From Pseudomonas sivasensis (GTDB taxonomy: Bacteria > Pseudomonadota > Gammaproteobacteria > Pseudomonadales > Pseudomonadaceae): 64,000 bases of DNA. Location of the stretch: the NCBI RefSeq assembly GCF_013778505.1, contig NZ_JAAOWU010000023.1:1-64000 (forward strand). Direction: 5' to 3'. Both the position numbers and the translations under genes were made by a program. Below, one piece after another: positions 50,487 through 59,070 of this stretch (positions are counted from its first letter, which is position 1; each line of letters begins with the position of its first letter). The notes below the pieces were generated by a model. It had not been told where the DNA came from, searched no databases, and was given only the letters and a program-made list of their open reading frames with translations.

Positions 50487-51842
50487 TCACACCAACCGCT
50501 TGATCTGTTTATGCCGCCACACCAACCGGTAATACGCGGTCTGCAACCCCAGCATCGCCAGATACGTCACCGGAAACGCCATCCACACACCTTCCAGGCC
50601 GAAGTGGGCGTTGAGCAGGTACGCCATCGGCAGCTCCACACACAGCACGCAGAAGATCGAGATCGCCACCGGCATCAGCACCACGCCGCTGGCACGCATG
50701 ATCCCGCCGATCACGGCCTGGAAGCCGAACACGAGGATGCTCCACAACATGATGTGCAGCAGGTGCTCGGCATTCACGCGTGCGGCGTCATCGGTGATGA
50801 ACAGCCCGAGCAACCAGTGGGATAACAAGTAGCCCAGCACAATCAGACCACCGGTCAGGCAGGTGTTGATCAGCAACCCGGTACGAAGAATCGGCCCGAT
50901 GCGCTCCAGGCGCCCGGCGCCAATCGCCTGGGCGCCGAGGATCGAGGCAGTGATGGCAATCGACAGGGCCGGAAATTGCACGTAGTTGACGATCTGCGTC
51001 ACCGCCCCATAGGCCGCCGTGGCCTGGGAACCATGGCTATTGACCAACGCCAGGATGACCAGCTCCGAGAGCGACAGCACCACCATCTGCAAGCCGGTGG
51101 GCAGGCCGATACGCAGGACTTTACCGAGGATGACGCGGTCCAGGCGCAAGGCCGCGAGCAGTTCGCGATCCGGCGCCATCACGTGGTTTTTATGGCGCAG
51201 GCGCAGGACCAGAAACAGCATCGCCGAGGCATTTCCCACCAGGCCCGCGTACACCGCGCTCTGGATGCCCAGGGGCGGCAGGCCGATCCAGCCGCGAATC
51301 AACGCCGGGGTCAGCAACAGGCCGACCAGGGTCGAGACCATCAACGCGAGCAAGGGCGAAATCGTATCGCTGACGCCCCGCAGCAATTGGGTGTAAAGGA
51401 TGAAGACCAGCAACAGCGGCATGATCAGCATCATCATCTGGGCATAGCCGACTGCGTCGTCGAGCACGTCAACCGGCGTGCCCAATGCCTGCAACGCCGG
51501 GCGCGCAAACAGACTGCCCAACACCGCCGCGATCAAGCCCACCAGCGCGCCAAGGGTCAGCGTCGCGCCGGTAATCGACTTGACCATCGCGGTTTCCTGG
51601 GCACCCCAGGCCTGCCCGATCAACACCGACGCACCCGCCCCCAGGCCGATCACCAGGGCAATGAAGAAAAACACGATGGGGAACATCCCCGACACCGCCG
51701 CCAGGGCCTGAGTGCCGAGCATCTGCCCGACATAAATGCCGTTGAGCGTGCCGGAAAAACTCTGCAGGAAGTTGGACAGCACCATCGGTGCCAGAAAGAT
51801 CAGATAGACCTGCCACAGCGGGCGTTGCAAAGGGCTTTGCAT
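50487..51842 (-). CDS. MATE family multidrug efflux protein
   Basis: Inner-membrane cation-coupled efflux protein (NorM/DinF-type). 451 residues with 12 hydrophobic segments in two homologous halves. N-terminal landmarks are V-Y-L-I-F-L-A-P-M-V-L-S-N and the family-typical F-V-Q-like G-I-Y-V-G-Q-M-L-G, with P-T-G-L-Q in the second half. Start ATG 51840-51842. The MFS gene follows closely downstream. The substrate cannot be told from sequence. Confidence 0.9.
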   Translation of the reverse strand: MQSPLQRPLWQVYLIFLAPMVLSNFLQSFSGTLNGIYVGQMLGTQALAAVSGMFPIVFFFIALVIGLGAGASVLIGQAWGAQETAMVKSITGATLTLGALVGLIAAVLGSLFARPALQALGTPVDVLDDAVGYAQMMMLIMPLLLVFILYTQLLRGVSDTISPLLALMVSTLVGLLLTPALIRGWIGLPPLGIQSAVYAGLVGNASAMLFLVLRLRHKNHVMAPDRELLAALRLDRVILGKVLRIGLPTGLQMVVLSLSELVILALVNSHGSQATAAYGAVTQIVNYVQFPALSIAITASILGAQAIGAGRLERIGPILRTGLLINTCLTGGLIVLGYLLSHWLLGLFITDDAARVNAEHLLHIMLWSILVFGFQAVIGGIMRASGVVLMPVAISIFCVLCVELPMAYLLNAHFGLEGVWMAFPVTYLAMLGLQTAYYRLVWRHKQIKRLV

Positions 51843-51964
51843 GAGAAACGGGGCCTCGAAGAACTAAAGCGTCCGAGGTTTATACCGCATGTGGATCCAA
51901 TGTTCCTGCGGTTTATCGAGGCATGCCGTCGAACAGTGGGCAACCTGAATGGGCAACTGTTTTT

Positions 51965-51997
51965 TTGTCGTGAGCAAGCTCGCCCCGCTCACGACAA
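51965..51997. repeat. REP-like inverted repeat between nadE and the MATE gene
   Basis: TTGTCGTGAGC and GCTCACGACAA form an 11-bp stem around an 11-nt loop with the core GAGCAAGCTCGCC, which resembles Pseudomonas REP units. A T-run precedes it on plus. It is not in the right order for a minus-strand terminator of nadE. Confidence 0.55.
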
Positions 51998-52000
51998 AGG

Positions 52001-52807
52001 CTATGGCGCAACCGGCAGCGCACGCTTGTGTGCGGTCTTGAGATAGGCCGATTCAACGATGTCCCTCACCCGCTCACTCACCGGCTCGCCCATCAGGTAC
52101 GCATCGATCTCTTCGTACGTGCAGCCATAAGCCTGTTCATCCAGCTTGCCCGGTGCCAGTTCTTCGAGGTCGGCTGTGGGCTGCTTGTGCACCAGGTTCG
52201 TCGGTGCCCCAAGGGAACTGGCCAACAGGCGCACCTGGGTTTTGGTCAGTCCGGACAATGGCGCCAGGTCGCAGGCGCCGTCACCGAACTTGGTGAAAAA
52301 CCCCATCAGAGCTTCGGCGCCATGGTCGGTGCCGACCACCAGGCCATTGTGCAAGTTGGCCACGGCATACTGCGCGATCATGCGGGTGCGGGCCTTGACG
52401 TTGCCTTTGATGAAGTCCACTTGTGCGGCGCTGGCGTCGGTGGCGGTGAGGCTGGCCATCAGGCCGTCGACGCTGGCGGCGATGTTCAGGGTGTCGATGT
52501 GGTCCGGAGTGATGAAATCCAGCGAGGCCTGGGCGTCGCGCTCATCGGCCTGGGTCTTGTAGGGCAGGCGCATGGCGATAAAGCGCGCGGCGTAATCCTC
52601 TGCCCGCAGTTGCTCAACCGCCAACTGGCACAGGCGGCCGGCGGTCAGGGAATCCACGCCACCGCTGATGCCCAGCACCAGGGCTTTGCAGCCCGACTGG
52701 CGCAACGTGGTCTTGATGAAATCGATGCGCCGTTGGATTTCCCTGGCCTCACCGCCCTTCACCAGTTGCCGGTTGATATTCAGTTCCTGCGCGATACGGT
52801 CTTGCAT
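52001..52807 (-). CDS. nadE: NadE, ammonia-dependent NAD synthetase
   Basis: Converts nicotinate adenine dinucleotide plus ammonia and ATP to NAD in the cytoplasm. 268 residues from ATG 52805-52807, which sits just after the pncB stop (TGA-C-ATG overlap region); an upstream start 8 codons earlier would overlap pncB further. The PP-loop S-G-G-V-D-S is at 48-53. Later motifs include K-G-N-V-K-A-R-T-R-M and G-T-D-H-G-A-E-A, typical of the short bacterial form without a glutaminase domain. Third gene of pncA-pncB-nadE. Confidence 0.95.
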   Translation of the reverse strand: MQDRIAQELNINRQLVKGGEAREIQRRIDFIKTTLRQSGCKALVLGISGGVDSLTAGRLCQLAVEQLRAEDYAARFIAMRLPYKTQADERDAQASLDFITPDHIDTLNIAASVDGLMASLTATDASAAQVDFIKGNVKARTRMIAQYAVANLHNGLVVGTDHGAEALMGFFTKFGDGACDLAPLSGLTKTQVRLLASSLGAPTNLVHKQPTADLEELAPGKLDEQAYGCTYEEIDAYLMGEPVSERVRDIVESAYLKTAHKRALPVAP

Positions 52808-52808
52808 G

Positions 52809-54026
52809 TCACACCTCCACGTTGCCGACATTGAATACCTTCGCTGCGTACTGCAAAAACGAGGGGTCTTCGCAGACGTTCTTCACCGGGTCATCGGAGA
52901 ACTTCACCACCGGTTCGCCGTGCACCCGTACCAGCTTCATAACGATGCTCAGCGGTTCGACGCCGTCCACATCGCAAGCAAGGCTGGTGCCCATGCCGAA
53001 ACCGAACTTGGCCTTGCCACGGATGTGCCGCAGGATCGGCAGGCATTTTTCGAAGTTCAGGCCGTCGGAGAACATCAGGTCCTTGGTCATCGGGTCGATG
53101 CCCAGCTGTTTGTAGCGAGCCAGCACCTTGTCGGCCCAGGCGATGGGGTCACCGGAGTCCTGGCGCAGGCCGTCGTAGAGCTTGGCGAAGTACAGGTCGA
53201 AGTCCTTGAGGAAAAAGTCGGTGCTGATGCAGTCGGTCAAGGCGATGCCGAGACGGCCACGGTATTCATGCACCCAGTTCTCCAGGGCGGCGTTCTGGCT
53301 TTCGCGCAAGCGCCCCAATTGCTGGTGCACCATCAGCCATTGGTGGGCCATGGTGCCGATCAGCGGCAAGTCGAATTCATACGCCAGGTGCGCGTTGCTG
53401 GTGCCAACGAACTGGCCGGGGAAGTCGCGGCGCATGATGTCCACCACTTCGCGCTGGGCCTTGAAGGACAGACGGCGACGGGTCGAGAAGTCGGAGACGC
53501 GCAGGTCGGCCAACTCGTCGCGGCTGAGGTTTTTCTCCAGCCAGTCGAACTTCTGGTACAGCTTGCGGGTGACGTCTTCCAGGGTCACATCCGGGTATTT
53601 GTCGCGGTTGCGCAGTTCGCTGACCAACGCGAGCACCGGCTGTTCGAACATGATGCAGTGCAGCATCGGGCCGACCACGCGGATGTTCAATTGGCCATCG
53701 ACTTCGCTGACGTGGATATAACGCAGGTTGAAGCGGAACAGGCCCAGGAAGCGCTCGTAGTCCGGGGTGAGGTACTCGCGAAAGCGTGGGTTGAACAGAA
53801 AGCGCAGCTCGCCTTCACGCACCTGCAGGCTGGCGAGTTTGTCCAACTCGGCGCGCAACTGCGGGATCAAGTGGCCGAGTTTTTCCTTGGAGCGGACGAT
53901 GAAGTTGTATTCCACATCGACGTTGGGGTACTGGTGCAACACCGCCTGCATCATGGTGAAGGTGTAGTAGTCGGTGTCGAGCAGGCCCTGGATGACCGGG
54001 GCGTCGTAGTCGTAGGCACTTTCCAT
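52809..54026 (-). CDS. pncB: PncB, nicotinate phosphoribosyltransferase
   Basis: Makes nicotinate mononucleotide from nicotinate and PRPP (Preiss-Handler salvage). 405 residues, normal for the family. Motifs: L-D-T-D-Y-Y-T-F-T-M near the N-terminus, G-T-S-N-A-H, and G-T-M-A-H-Q-W, whose His is the phosphorylated residue. D-S-G-D-P and F-S-D-G-L-N-F bind phosphoribosyl groups. It lies 11 bp after pncA and abuts nadE. Confidence 0.95.
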   Translation of the reverse strand: MESAYDYDAPVIQGLLDTDYYTFTMMQAVLHQYPNVDVEYNFIVRSKEKLGHLIPQLRAELDKLASLQVREGELRFLFNPRFREYLTPDYERFLGLFRFNLRYIHVSEVDGQLNIRVVGPMLHCIMFEQPVLALVSELRNRDKYPDVTLEDVTRKLYQKFDWLEKNLSRDELADLRVSDFSTRRRLSFKAQREVVDIMRRDFPGQFVGTSNAHLAYEFDLPLIGTMAHQWLMVHQQLGRLRESQNAALENWVHEYRGRLGIALTDCISTDFFLKDFDLYFAKLYDGLRQDSGDPIAWADKVLARYKQLGIDPMTKDLMFSDGLNFEKCLPILRHIRGKAKFGFGMGTSLACDVDGVEPLSIVMKLVRVHGEPVVKFSDDPVKNVCEDPSFLQYAAKVFNVGNVEV

Positions 54027-54037
54027 GGTAAATCTCC

Positions 54038-54685
54038 TTAACGCGCGGCCATCGCGGCCAGTTCTTCGCGGGTGCGGCTGATGCCGGCACCAGCCTTGAG
54101 CAACTCATTGATAGCCTGTACGCCGCCCTCCTCGCTGATACCGCGGCACGCCGGCAGGTGCAGCACGACTTCCAGGCCGGCCTTGAGCAATTGCAGTGCG
54201 GTGGTTTTGACACAGTAGTCCAGGGCCAGGCCGCCAACGATCACACGGGTGACACCTTGAGCCTTGAGGTACTCGATGACTCCGGTGGACAGCTTGTCGT
54301 GCAGGTCGTGGTAGCAAGCACCGTAGGGGTGCAGGTCAGGCTCGACGCCTTTCCAGATGAAGTAGTCGTAGTCATAGGGCGTGGGCAGTTCGTCGAGCAA
54401 CGTGAAACCTTCAGTGCCCGGTACGCAGTGGCTGACCCATGTGAGGTCGGCGTGGGTCAGGCCGGTGGGTTGCAGCATCTCGCTGGGCTGCGCGACCACC
54501 CAGGGTGCTTGCGGGGTGTGGGCGTCCTTGCTGCCGACGCGATAGCCGGCGAGGCTGGCCATGTAGTTGAGTTCGGCACCGATCTGGTCACCACCGGCCA
54601 CAGGCAATTCGTTGGGGCACAGCGGCGTGAAGCTCTTCTGAGGATCGACATCGAAAGAAGCAAGGGCAGTTTTCGCAAGGGTCAT
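54038..54685 (-). CDS. pncA: PncA, nicotinamidase
   Basis: Hydrolyses nicotinamide to nicotinate. 215 residues from ATG 54683-54685, with AGGAGA just upstream; a frame extending to 54712 would run into the operator and is rejected. Isochorismatase-fold triad: Asp 12 (F-D-V-D-P-Q-K-S-F), Lys 112 (I-W-K-G), Cys 158 (L-A-L-D-Y-C-V-K-T-T). First gene of the NAD-salvage operon, divergent from nrtR across a palindromic operator 27 bp upstream of the start. Confidence 0.94.
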   Translation of the reverse strand: MTLAKTALASFDVDPQKSFTPLCPNELPVAGGDQIGAELNYMASLAGYRVGSKDAHTPQAPWVVAQPSEMLQPTGLTHADLTWVSHCVPGTEGFTLLDELPTPYDYDYFIWKGVEPDLHPYGACYHDLHDKLSTGVIEYLKAQGVTRVIVGGLALDYCVKTTALQLLKAGLEVVLHLPACRGISEEGGVQAINELLKAGAGISRTREELAAMAAR

Positions 54686-54711
54686 GGCTGTTCTCCTGTG
54701 GCCTGGAAACA

Positions 54712-54732
54712 AAAGTACACGTCATGTACTTT
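54712..54732. promoter_or_regulatory. Probable NrtR operator
   Basis: AAAGTACA-cgtca-TGTACTTT is a perfect 8-bp inverted repeat with a 5-bp spacer, between pncA and divergent nrtR. NrtR repressors bind such palindromes near NAD genes. Position and symmetry support the call. Confidence 0.75.
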
Positions 54733-54832
54733 CATTGCAAGAAACATTTATTTATCTATTCGCCTTCAAGCACATGACATATCTTTTCGATCCGTTAGAC
54801 TGAGCCCTCTTCGCCGTTCAGAAGGATTTCAT

Positions 54833-55525
54833 ATGCCACTTAGCGCCTACCTCCACACCGTCGACCTCTGCGTGCTTTTTTACTGCCGCGCGACCGGGGA
54901 ACTGAAACTGTTGCTGAACAAGCGCGACGCCGAGCCCTTCGCCGGGCATTGGGCGTTGCCGGGCGTGGTGGTGAATGGCGGCGTGCAAGATCTGAGCCTC
55001 CAGGATGCGGTGGAACGCTTGCGAACCAGCGACAAGGTCGGTCTGGAGCTGGCCTGGAGCGAGCAAGTGGGCACGGTGGGCGATGCGTTTCGCGACCCGC
55101 GTTGCTGGTCGTCATCAACGTACTACTTGGCGATCGTCGCGGATGAGGTGCAACTGGGGGAGCATCAAGGCTGGTTTGGGTTGAGGGCGGTGGCGGACGG
55201 CAGCATCAAGTTGCCGTTCGATCACAACAGCATCGTCGCGGCCGTGCAGGAGCGGCTGTTCTCCAAGTCGCTGTACAGCAGCTTGCCGCTGATGTTCCTG
55301 GGCAATGAGTTCAGCGCGCCGGAGGCGACCACGATCTTTTCCCTGGTGCTGGAGCGGCCGGTGCTCAAGACCAGTATTCGCCAGCGTTTGTTGAAGCTGA
55401 CGGAGGCGGGATATTTGCGCGAGACGGGGCGCAAGAAGCATGGCGAGGGCGGCAGGCCCCAGGCCACGGTGGAAAACTTGAAGCCTGGGGCGGTTTACTT
55501 CTTTGATCGCAGTTTTGCCGACTAA
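54833..55525 (+). CDS. nrtR: NrtR, Nudix-related transcriptional regulator of NAD metabolism
   Basis: 230 residues from ATG 54833-54835 (AAGGA upstream). The open frame extends far upstream through pncA antisense, but that part is not coding. Residues ~1-145 form an ADP-ribose-pyrophosphatase-like Nudix domain (A-G-H-W-A-L-P-G-V-V) whose Nudix box is degenerate (V-E-R-L-R-T replaces the R-E-x-x-E-E core), as expected for a sensor. Residues ~150-225 form the winged helix-turn-helix typical of NrtR (L-K-T-S-I-R-Q-R-L-L-K-L, then K-H-G-E-G-G-R-P). ADP-ribose is the known ligand in the family. It represses the divergent pncA-pncB-nadE operon (inferred). Confidence 0.92.
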   Translation: MPLSAYLHTVDLCVLFYCRATGELKLLLNKRDAEPFAGHWALPGVVVNGGVQDLSLQDAVERLRTSDKVGLELAWSEQVGTVGDAFRDPRCWSSSTYYLAIVADEVQLGEHQGWFGLRAVADGSIKLPFDHNSIVAAVQERLFSKSLYSSLPLMFLGNEFSAPEATTIFSLVLERPVLKTSIRQRLLKLTEAGYLRETGRKKHGEGGRPQATVENLKPGAVYFFDRSFAD

Positions 55526-55556
55526 TCACCCTTTTCAAGCGCGATGAGGTTCAAAT

Positions 55557-55644
55557 GTGGGAGGGGGCTTGCTCCCGATAGCAGTGTGACAGTCCGCAAA
55601 TAAAGTGACTGATCCTCCGCTATCGGGAGCAAGCCCCCTCCCCC
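55557..55644. repeat. REPIN (paired inverted REP units)
   Basis: Two 24-base arms (55559-55582 and 55619-55642) are perfect reverse complements around a 36-bp spacer, with the core GTGGGAGGGGGCTTGCTCCC common in P. fluorescens. Such REPINs are mobilised by RAYT transposases encoded elsewhere. It lies between convergent nrtR and the SDR gene and may also act as a transcription end. Confidence 0.85.
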
Positions 55645-55665
55645 AGTTTTGATTGGGGTATGGCG

Positions 55666-56439
55666 TTAGCTCATCCAATTGCCGCCGTCGACGTTGTAGG
55701 TCTGGGCCACCACATAATCAGCCTCCTTCGACGCCAGGAAGATTGCCATTCCGGTGAGGTCTTCAGCCGTACCCATCCGCCCAAACGGCACCTCTGCCCC
55801 CACCCGCCGCTTCTTCTCGCCAGGCGCCAGCCCTTCATGCTTGGCGAACAGCGCATCTACCCCGTCCCAATGCTCTCCATCCACCACACCGGGGGCAATG
55901 GCGTTGACGTTGATCCCTTGCTTGATCAGGTTCAACCCCGCCGATTGCGTAAGGCTGATCACCGCTGCCTTGGTCGCGCAGTACACCGCCACCAACGCCT
56001 CACCGCGCCGCCCGGCCTGGCTGGCCATGTTGATGATTTTGCCGCCGTGGCCCTGGCGGATCATCTGCCGGGCCGCGGCCTGCAAGGTGAACAGCGTGCC
56101 GGCGACATTGATCGCGAACAGCCGCTCGAAGCTGTCGCGGGTGATGTCGACGATGGGCGCCAGGTCGAACAGCGCTGCGTTGTTGACCAGGATATCCAGC
56201 TTCCCGACATGGGCCACCACGGCGGCAATCGCGCCATCGATGGAGGCTTGGTCAGTGACATCCATCGCGACCGCGTAGGCCTGAGGGCCCAGCTCGGCGG
56301 CAGTTTGCTGGGCGCGTTGCAGGTTGATGTCGGCAATGGCAACCGTCGCGCCTTCATTGATGTAGGCCAGGGCAAACGCGCGGCCAATCCCGCGCGCCGA
56401 TCCAGTGATCAGCGCGCTTTTACCTTCCAGTCGTTTCAT
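55666..56439 (-). CDS. Short-chain dehydrogenase, sorbitol/polyol dehydrogenase type
   Basis: Classical SDR of 257 residues. NAD-binding T-G-S-A-R-G-I-G at ~12-19, N-N-A at ~88, catalytic Ser in N-M-A-S-Q-A and Y-C-A-T-K (Tyr/Lys) at ~153-157. The sequence resembles bacterial L-iditol/sorbitol 2-dehydrogenase (SmoS/PolS), which oxidises sorbitol to fructose. It follows the polyol-type binding protein by 18 bp in one operon, which supports a sugar-alcohol substrate. Exact substrate is not provable here. Confidence 0.85.
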   Translation of the reverse strand: MKRLEGKSALITGSARGIGRAFALAYINEGATVAIADINLQRAQQTAAELGPQAYAVAMDVTDQASIDGAIAAVVAHVGKLDILVNNAALFDLAPIVDITRDSFERLFAINVAGTLFTLQAAARQMIRQGHGGKIINMASQAGRRGEALVAVYCATKAAVISLTQSAGLNLIKQGINVNAIAPGVVDGEHWDGVDALFAKHEGLAPGEKKRRVGAEVPFGRMGTAEDLTGMAIFLASKEADYVVAQTYNVDGGNWMS

Positions 56440-56457
56440 GGGTGTTGTCCGTCAAGG

Positions 56458-57768
56458 TTACTTGGGATAGCCGGCGCGTTTCATTTCGCGCTCGGTAGTG
56501 GACTGCGCCTGCAACAAGGCCTGGTCAACCGTCATGCCACCGGTAAGCGCCGCTGAAAACAGCTTGCCGACCGAGGTGCCGATGGCCTGGAACTCGGGGA
56601 TGGTCACATATTGGATGCCCACGTAAGGCACCGGTTTGGCTGAAGGATGGGCGGGGTCGGCGTGTTTCATCATCTCCAGCGTCACCTGGGCAAACGGCGC
56701 GGCCTTGAGGTAAGCCTCGTTGTAAGTGGATTGGCGCGTGCCCGGCGGTACGTTGGTGATGCCCTCTTTATCGGCGACCAGTTGGATGTAGTCCTTGGAA
56801 GTGGCCCAGGTGATAAAGGCCTTGGCGGCGTCCTTGTGCTTGGAAGTGGCCGGGATCGCCAGGGACCAGGCGTAGAGCCAGGATGAACCTTTGTCGGTCA
56901 CCTCAGTAGGCGCGGCAGCGAAACCGACGCTGTCGGCAACCTTGCTCTGGCTGGTATCGGTGGTGAAGGAACCGGCGACGCTGGCGTCGACCCAGATCGC
57001 GCACTTACCACTGTTGAACAGCGCCAAGGTCTCGTTGAACCCGTTGCTCGACACGCCTGGCGGGCCGTATTGCTTGAGGGTATTGACGTAGAAGTTGGCG
57101 GCGGCGGTCCATTCGGGGCTGGTCAGCTCGGGCTTCCATTGTTCGTCGAACCAGCGCGCACCAAAGGCGTTGGCCATGGTACTCAACAGCGCGATGTTCT
57201 CCCCCCAGCCGGCCTTGCCCCGCAGGCACATGCCGTACTGACCCTTGTCCTTGGCGGTGAGTTTGGCGGCGAACTCGCCGAGTTGGGTCCAGGTGGGATG
57301 CGCGGGCATGCTCAGGCCGGCGCTCTTGAACAGGTCAGTGCGGTAGTAGGTGACGGTGCTTTCGCCGTAGAACGGCAAGGCGTAGAGGGTGTTATTGACC
57401 GACAGGCCCTGGCGCACTGAGGGGAAGATATCGTCGGCGTCGTAATCGGCCGGCAGCTCGGTCAACGGTTCCAGCCATTGTTTGGCGCCCCACAACGGGG
57501 TTTCGTAGGTGCCGATGGTCAGCACATCGAACTGCCCGCCCTGGGTGGCGATATCGGTGGTGAGGCGTTGGCGCAGAACGTTTTCTTCAAGCACTACCCA
57601 GTTAAGTTTGATGCCAGGGTGCTGCTCTTCGAACACCTTGGACAGGCGCTGCATGCGGATCATGTCGCTGTTGTTGACCGTGGCGATGGTCACGGTGTCG
57701 GCCGCATGGCCGGGTATAGCCATAGCCAGGCCGGACAGCAGTAACAGTGCTTTGGGAAGCGTTAACAT
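56458..57768 (-). CDS. ABC transporter substrate-binding protein, mannitol/sorbitol type (MtlE-like)
   Basis: Periplasmic extracellular solute-binding protein family 1, 436 residues from ATG 57766-57768 (AGGTGG nine bases upstream). Signal peptide cleaved near G-H-A-A-D. The body resembles MtlE/SmoE (P-F-Y-G-E-S-T-V-T-Y-Y-R-T-D-L). In the usual mtl operon it is followed by two permeases and an ATPase. Here the next gene is the SDR dehydrogenase, so the permease and ATPase genes are absent from this place. Probably controlled by the divergent AraC regulator through the inverted repeat at 57854-57907. Confidence 0.87.
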   Translation of the reverse strand: MLTLPKALLLLSGLAMAIPGHAADTVTIATVNNSDMIRMQRLSKVFEEQHPGIKLNWVVLEENVLRQRLTTDIATQGGQFDVLTIGTYETPLWGAKQWLEPLTELPADYDADDIFPSVRQGLSVNNTLYALPFYGESTVTYYRTDLFKSAGLSMPAHPTWTQLGEFAAKLTAKDKGQYGMCLRGKAGWGENIALLSTMANAFGARWFDEQWKPELTSPEWTAAANFYVNTLKQYGPPGVSSNGFNETLALFNSGKCAIWVDASVAGSFTTDTSQSKVADSVGFAAAPTEVTDKGSSWLYAWSLAIPATSKHKDAAKAFITWATSKDYIQLVADKEGITNVPPGTRQSTYNEAYLKAAPFAQVTLEMMKHADPAHPSAKPVPYVGIQYVTIPEFQAIGTSVGKLFSAALTGGMTVDQALLQAQSTTEREMKRAGYPK

Positions 57769-57853
57769 GGCGGTTTCCACCTGTTGTTTTTGTTGTTGAG
57801 CACCGATTACAGCAGCTTGGCCAAGCCCTCACAAACGCCTGGCGAATGCGCGG

Positions 57854-57907
57854 CTGATACTTTTTTAACCGCACACTCAGGATCAAAAAAGTATCAGTGC
57901 CGGGCGA
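57854..57907. promoter_or_regulatory. Inverted-repeat operator between the binding-protein gene and the AraC gene
   Basis: CTGATACTTTTTT (57854-57866) and AAAAAAGTATCAG (57895-57907) are perfect 13-bp inverted arms with a 28-bp spacer, midway between two divergent genes. Likely binding site of the AraC regulator encoded next to it. Confidence 0.7.
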
Positions 57908-57976
57908 AAGCGGGGGTAGCCTGCCCCGTGCAAACCCGCGTATTTTGGTGTAATCCAACGCACAAGAGGCAGCACC

Positions 57977-58915
57977 ATGCCCGTCAGCCGCGCCACACTG
58001 TTCGAGCACCGTCCCGCGGAACTCGAAGTGATCTTGCCCGAACCCGACCACTGCTTTCGTTGGTTCGAACACGATTACCCCTATGATCTGGCGCGCTGGA
58101 ACCACCATCCCGAATTTGAAATCCACCTGATCCGCCAAGGCACCGGCAAGCTGGTGGCGGGCGACTATATCGGTGCATTCAGCGCCGGCCATGTCGCATT
58201 GATCGGCCCGGACCTGCCCCACGACTGGATAGGCGAACTGGCCCCCGGCGAACACTTGAGCGGGCGCGATGTGGTGCTGCAATTCGATGGCGCCGCCCTG
58301 CTCGCCTTGCGCAATACCCTGCCGGAACTCGGGGATTTGCAGCCGCTGTTCGAACAGGCCCGGCGCGGCCTGGAGTTCACCGGTGACAGCGCCGCAAAGG
58401 CTGCGCACCTGCTGGAAGCCATCGGTAGTGCCCATGGCCTGCAACGGCTGATCCTGTTCCTGCAATTGCTCGACACCTTGAAAAACGCGCCGCCCATCCA
58501 GGTCAAGGCACTGGCCAGTCCCTGCTACGCGCCCACGCTGGATGCCCGCAGCGCTGAACGCATCAACAAGGCCTTCGACTACCTGATGCGCGAACTCACC
58601 GGCGACGTGCGCCTGTCGGTCATCGCTCAGCAACTGGAGATGAGCGAACCGGGATTCTCGCGGTTCTTCAAACGCAACACCGGCCACGGTTTTATCGACC
58701 TGATGCGCAAATTTCGCGTGCAGCGCGCGTGCCGGCTGTTGCTGCACAGTGAACGGTCGGTGGCGGATATCTGCTTTGAAGTGGGCTACGCCAACCTGTC
58801 CAATTTCAACCGGCACTTTCGGATCGAGATGAACCAGACGCCGAGCGAATATCGCCGCGACACCGCGATGCATCTGTTCAATCCCATTGAACAAATGACA
58901 CCCAGTCATTTCTGA
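57977..58915 (+). CDS. AraC family regulator, MtlR-like
   Basis: 312 residues. N-terminal cupin-type sensing domain (W-N-H-H-P-E-F-E-I-H-L-I then G-P-D-L-P-H-D-W) and two helix-turn-helix motifs in the last ~100 residues (L-S-V-I-A-Q-Q-L-E-M-S-E-P-G-F-S-R-F-F and V-A-D-I-C-F-E-V-G-Y-A-N-L-S-N-F). Divergent from the polyol binding-protein/SDR pair, so it most likely activates them in response to a sugar alcohol. Closest recalled relatives are MtlR activators of Pseudomonas mannitol operons. Confidence 0.87.
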   Translation: MPVSRATLFEHRPAELEVILPEPDHCFRWFEHDYPYDLARWNHHPEFEIHLIRQGTGKLVAGDYIGAFSAGHVALIGPDLPHDWIGELAPGEHLSGRDVVLQFDGAALLALRNTLPELGDLQPLFEQARRGLEFTGDSAAKAAHLLEAIGSAHGLQRLILFLQLLDTLKNAPPIQVKALASPCYAPTLDARSAERINKAFDYLMRELTGDVRLSVIAQQLEMSEPGFSRFFKRNTGHGFIDLMRKFRVQRACRLLLHSERSVADICFEVGYANLSNFNRHFRIEMNQTPSEYRRDTAMHLFNPIEQMTPSHF

Positions 58916-58984
58916 TCAAAAGGTCGACTAATTCGCCTTTTTTCTAGGCCATTCAAGCCATTGGGCAAAGTTGGTACAGCCTGT

Positions 58985-58996
58985 GCAAACGTTTGC
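58985..58996. promoter_or_regulatory. PurR/LacI-type operator upstream of tsx
   Basis: GCAAACGTTTGC is a perfect 12-bp palindrome matching the core of PurR/LacI-family operators, 74 bp before tsx. The regulator gene is not in the window. Confidence 0.65.
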
Positions 58997-59070
58997 GGTA
59001 CGAACTTGACCGCCAAGTTCCCCCTTACCTGAGCAATCGGGTTCAAACCGCGTACGAATAGGGACTTTCA

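Noticed and set aside
51965..51997. Rho-independent terminator of nadE
   Set aside because: The T-run is on the wrong side for the minus-strand transcript; it is better described as a REP-like repeat.
54158..54832. Upstream extension of the nrtR frame
   Set aside because: It would cross the operator and run antisense through pncA; the ATG at 54833 with AAGGA fits NrtR length.
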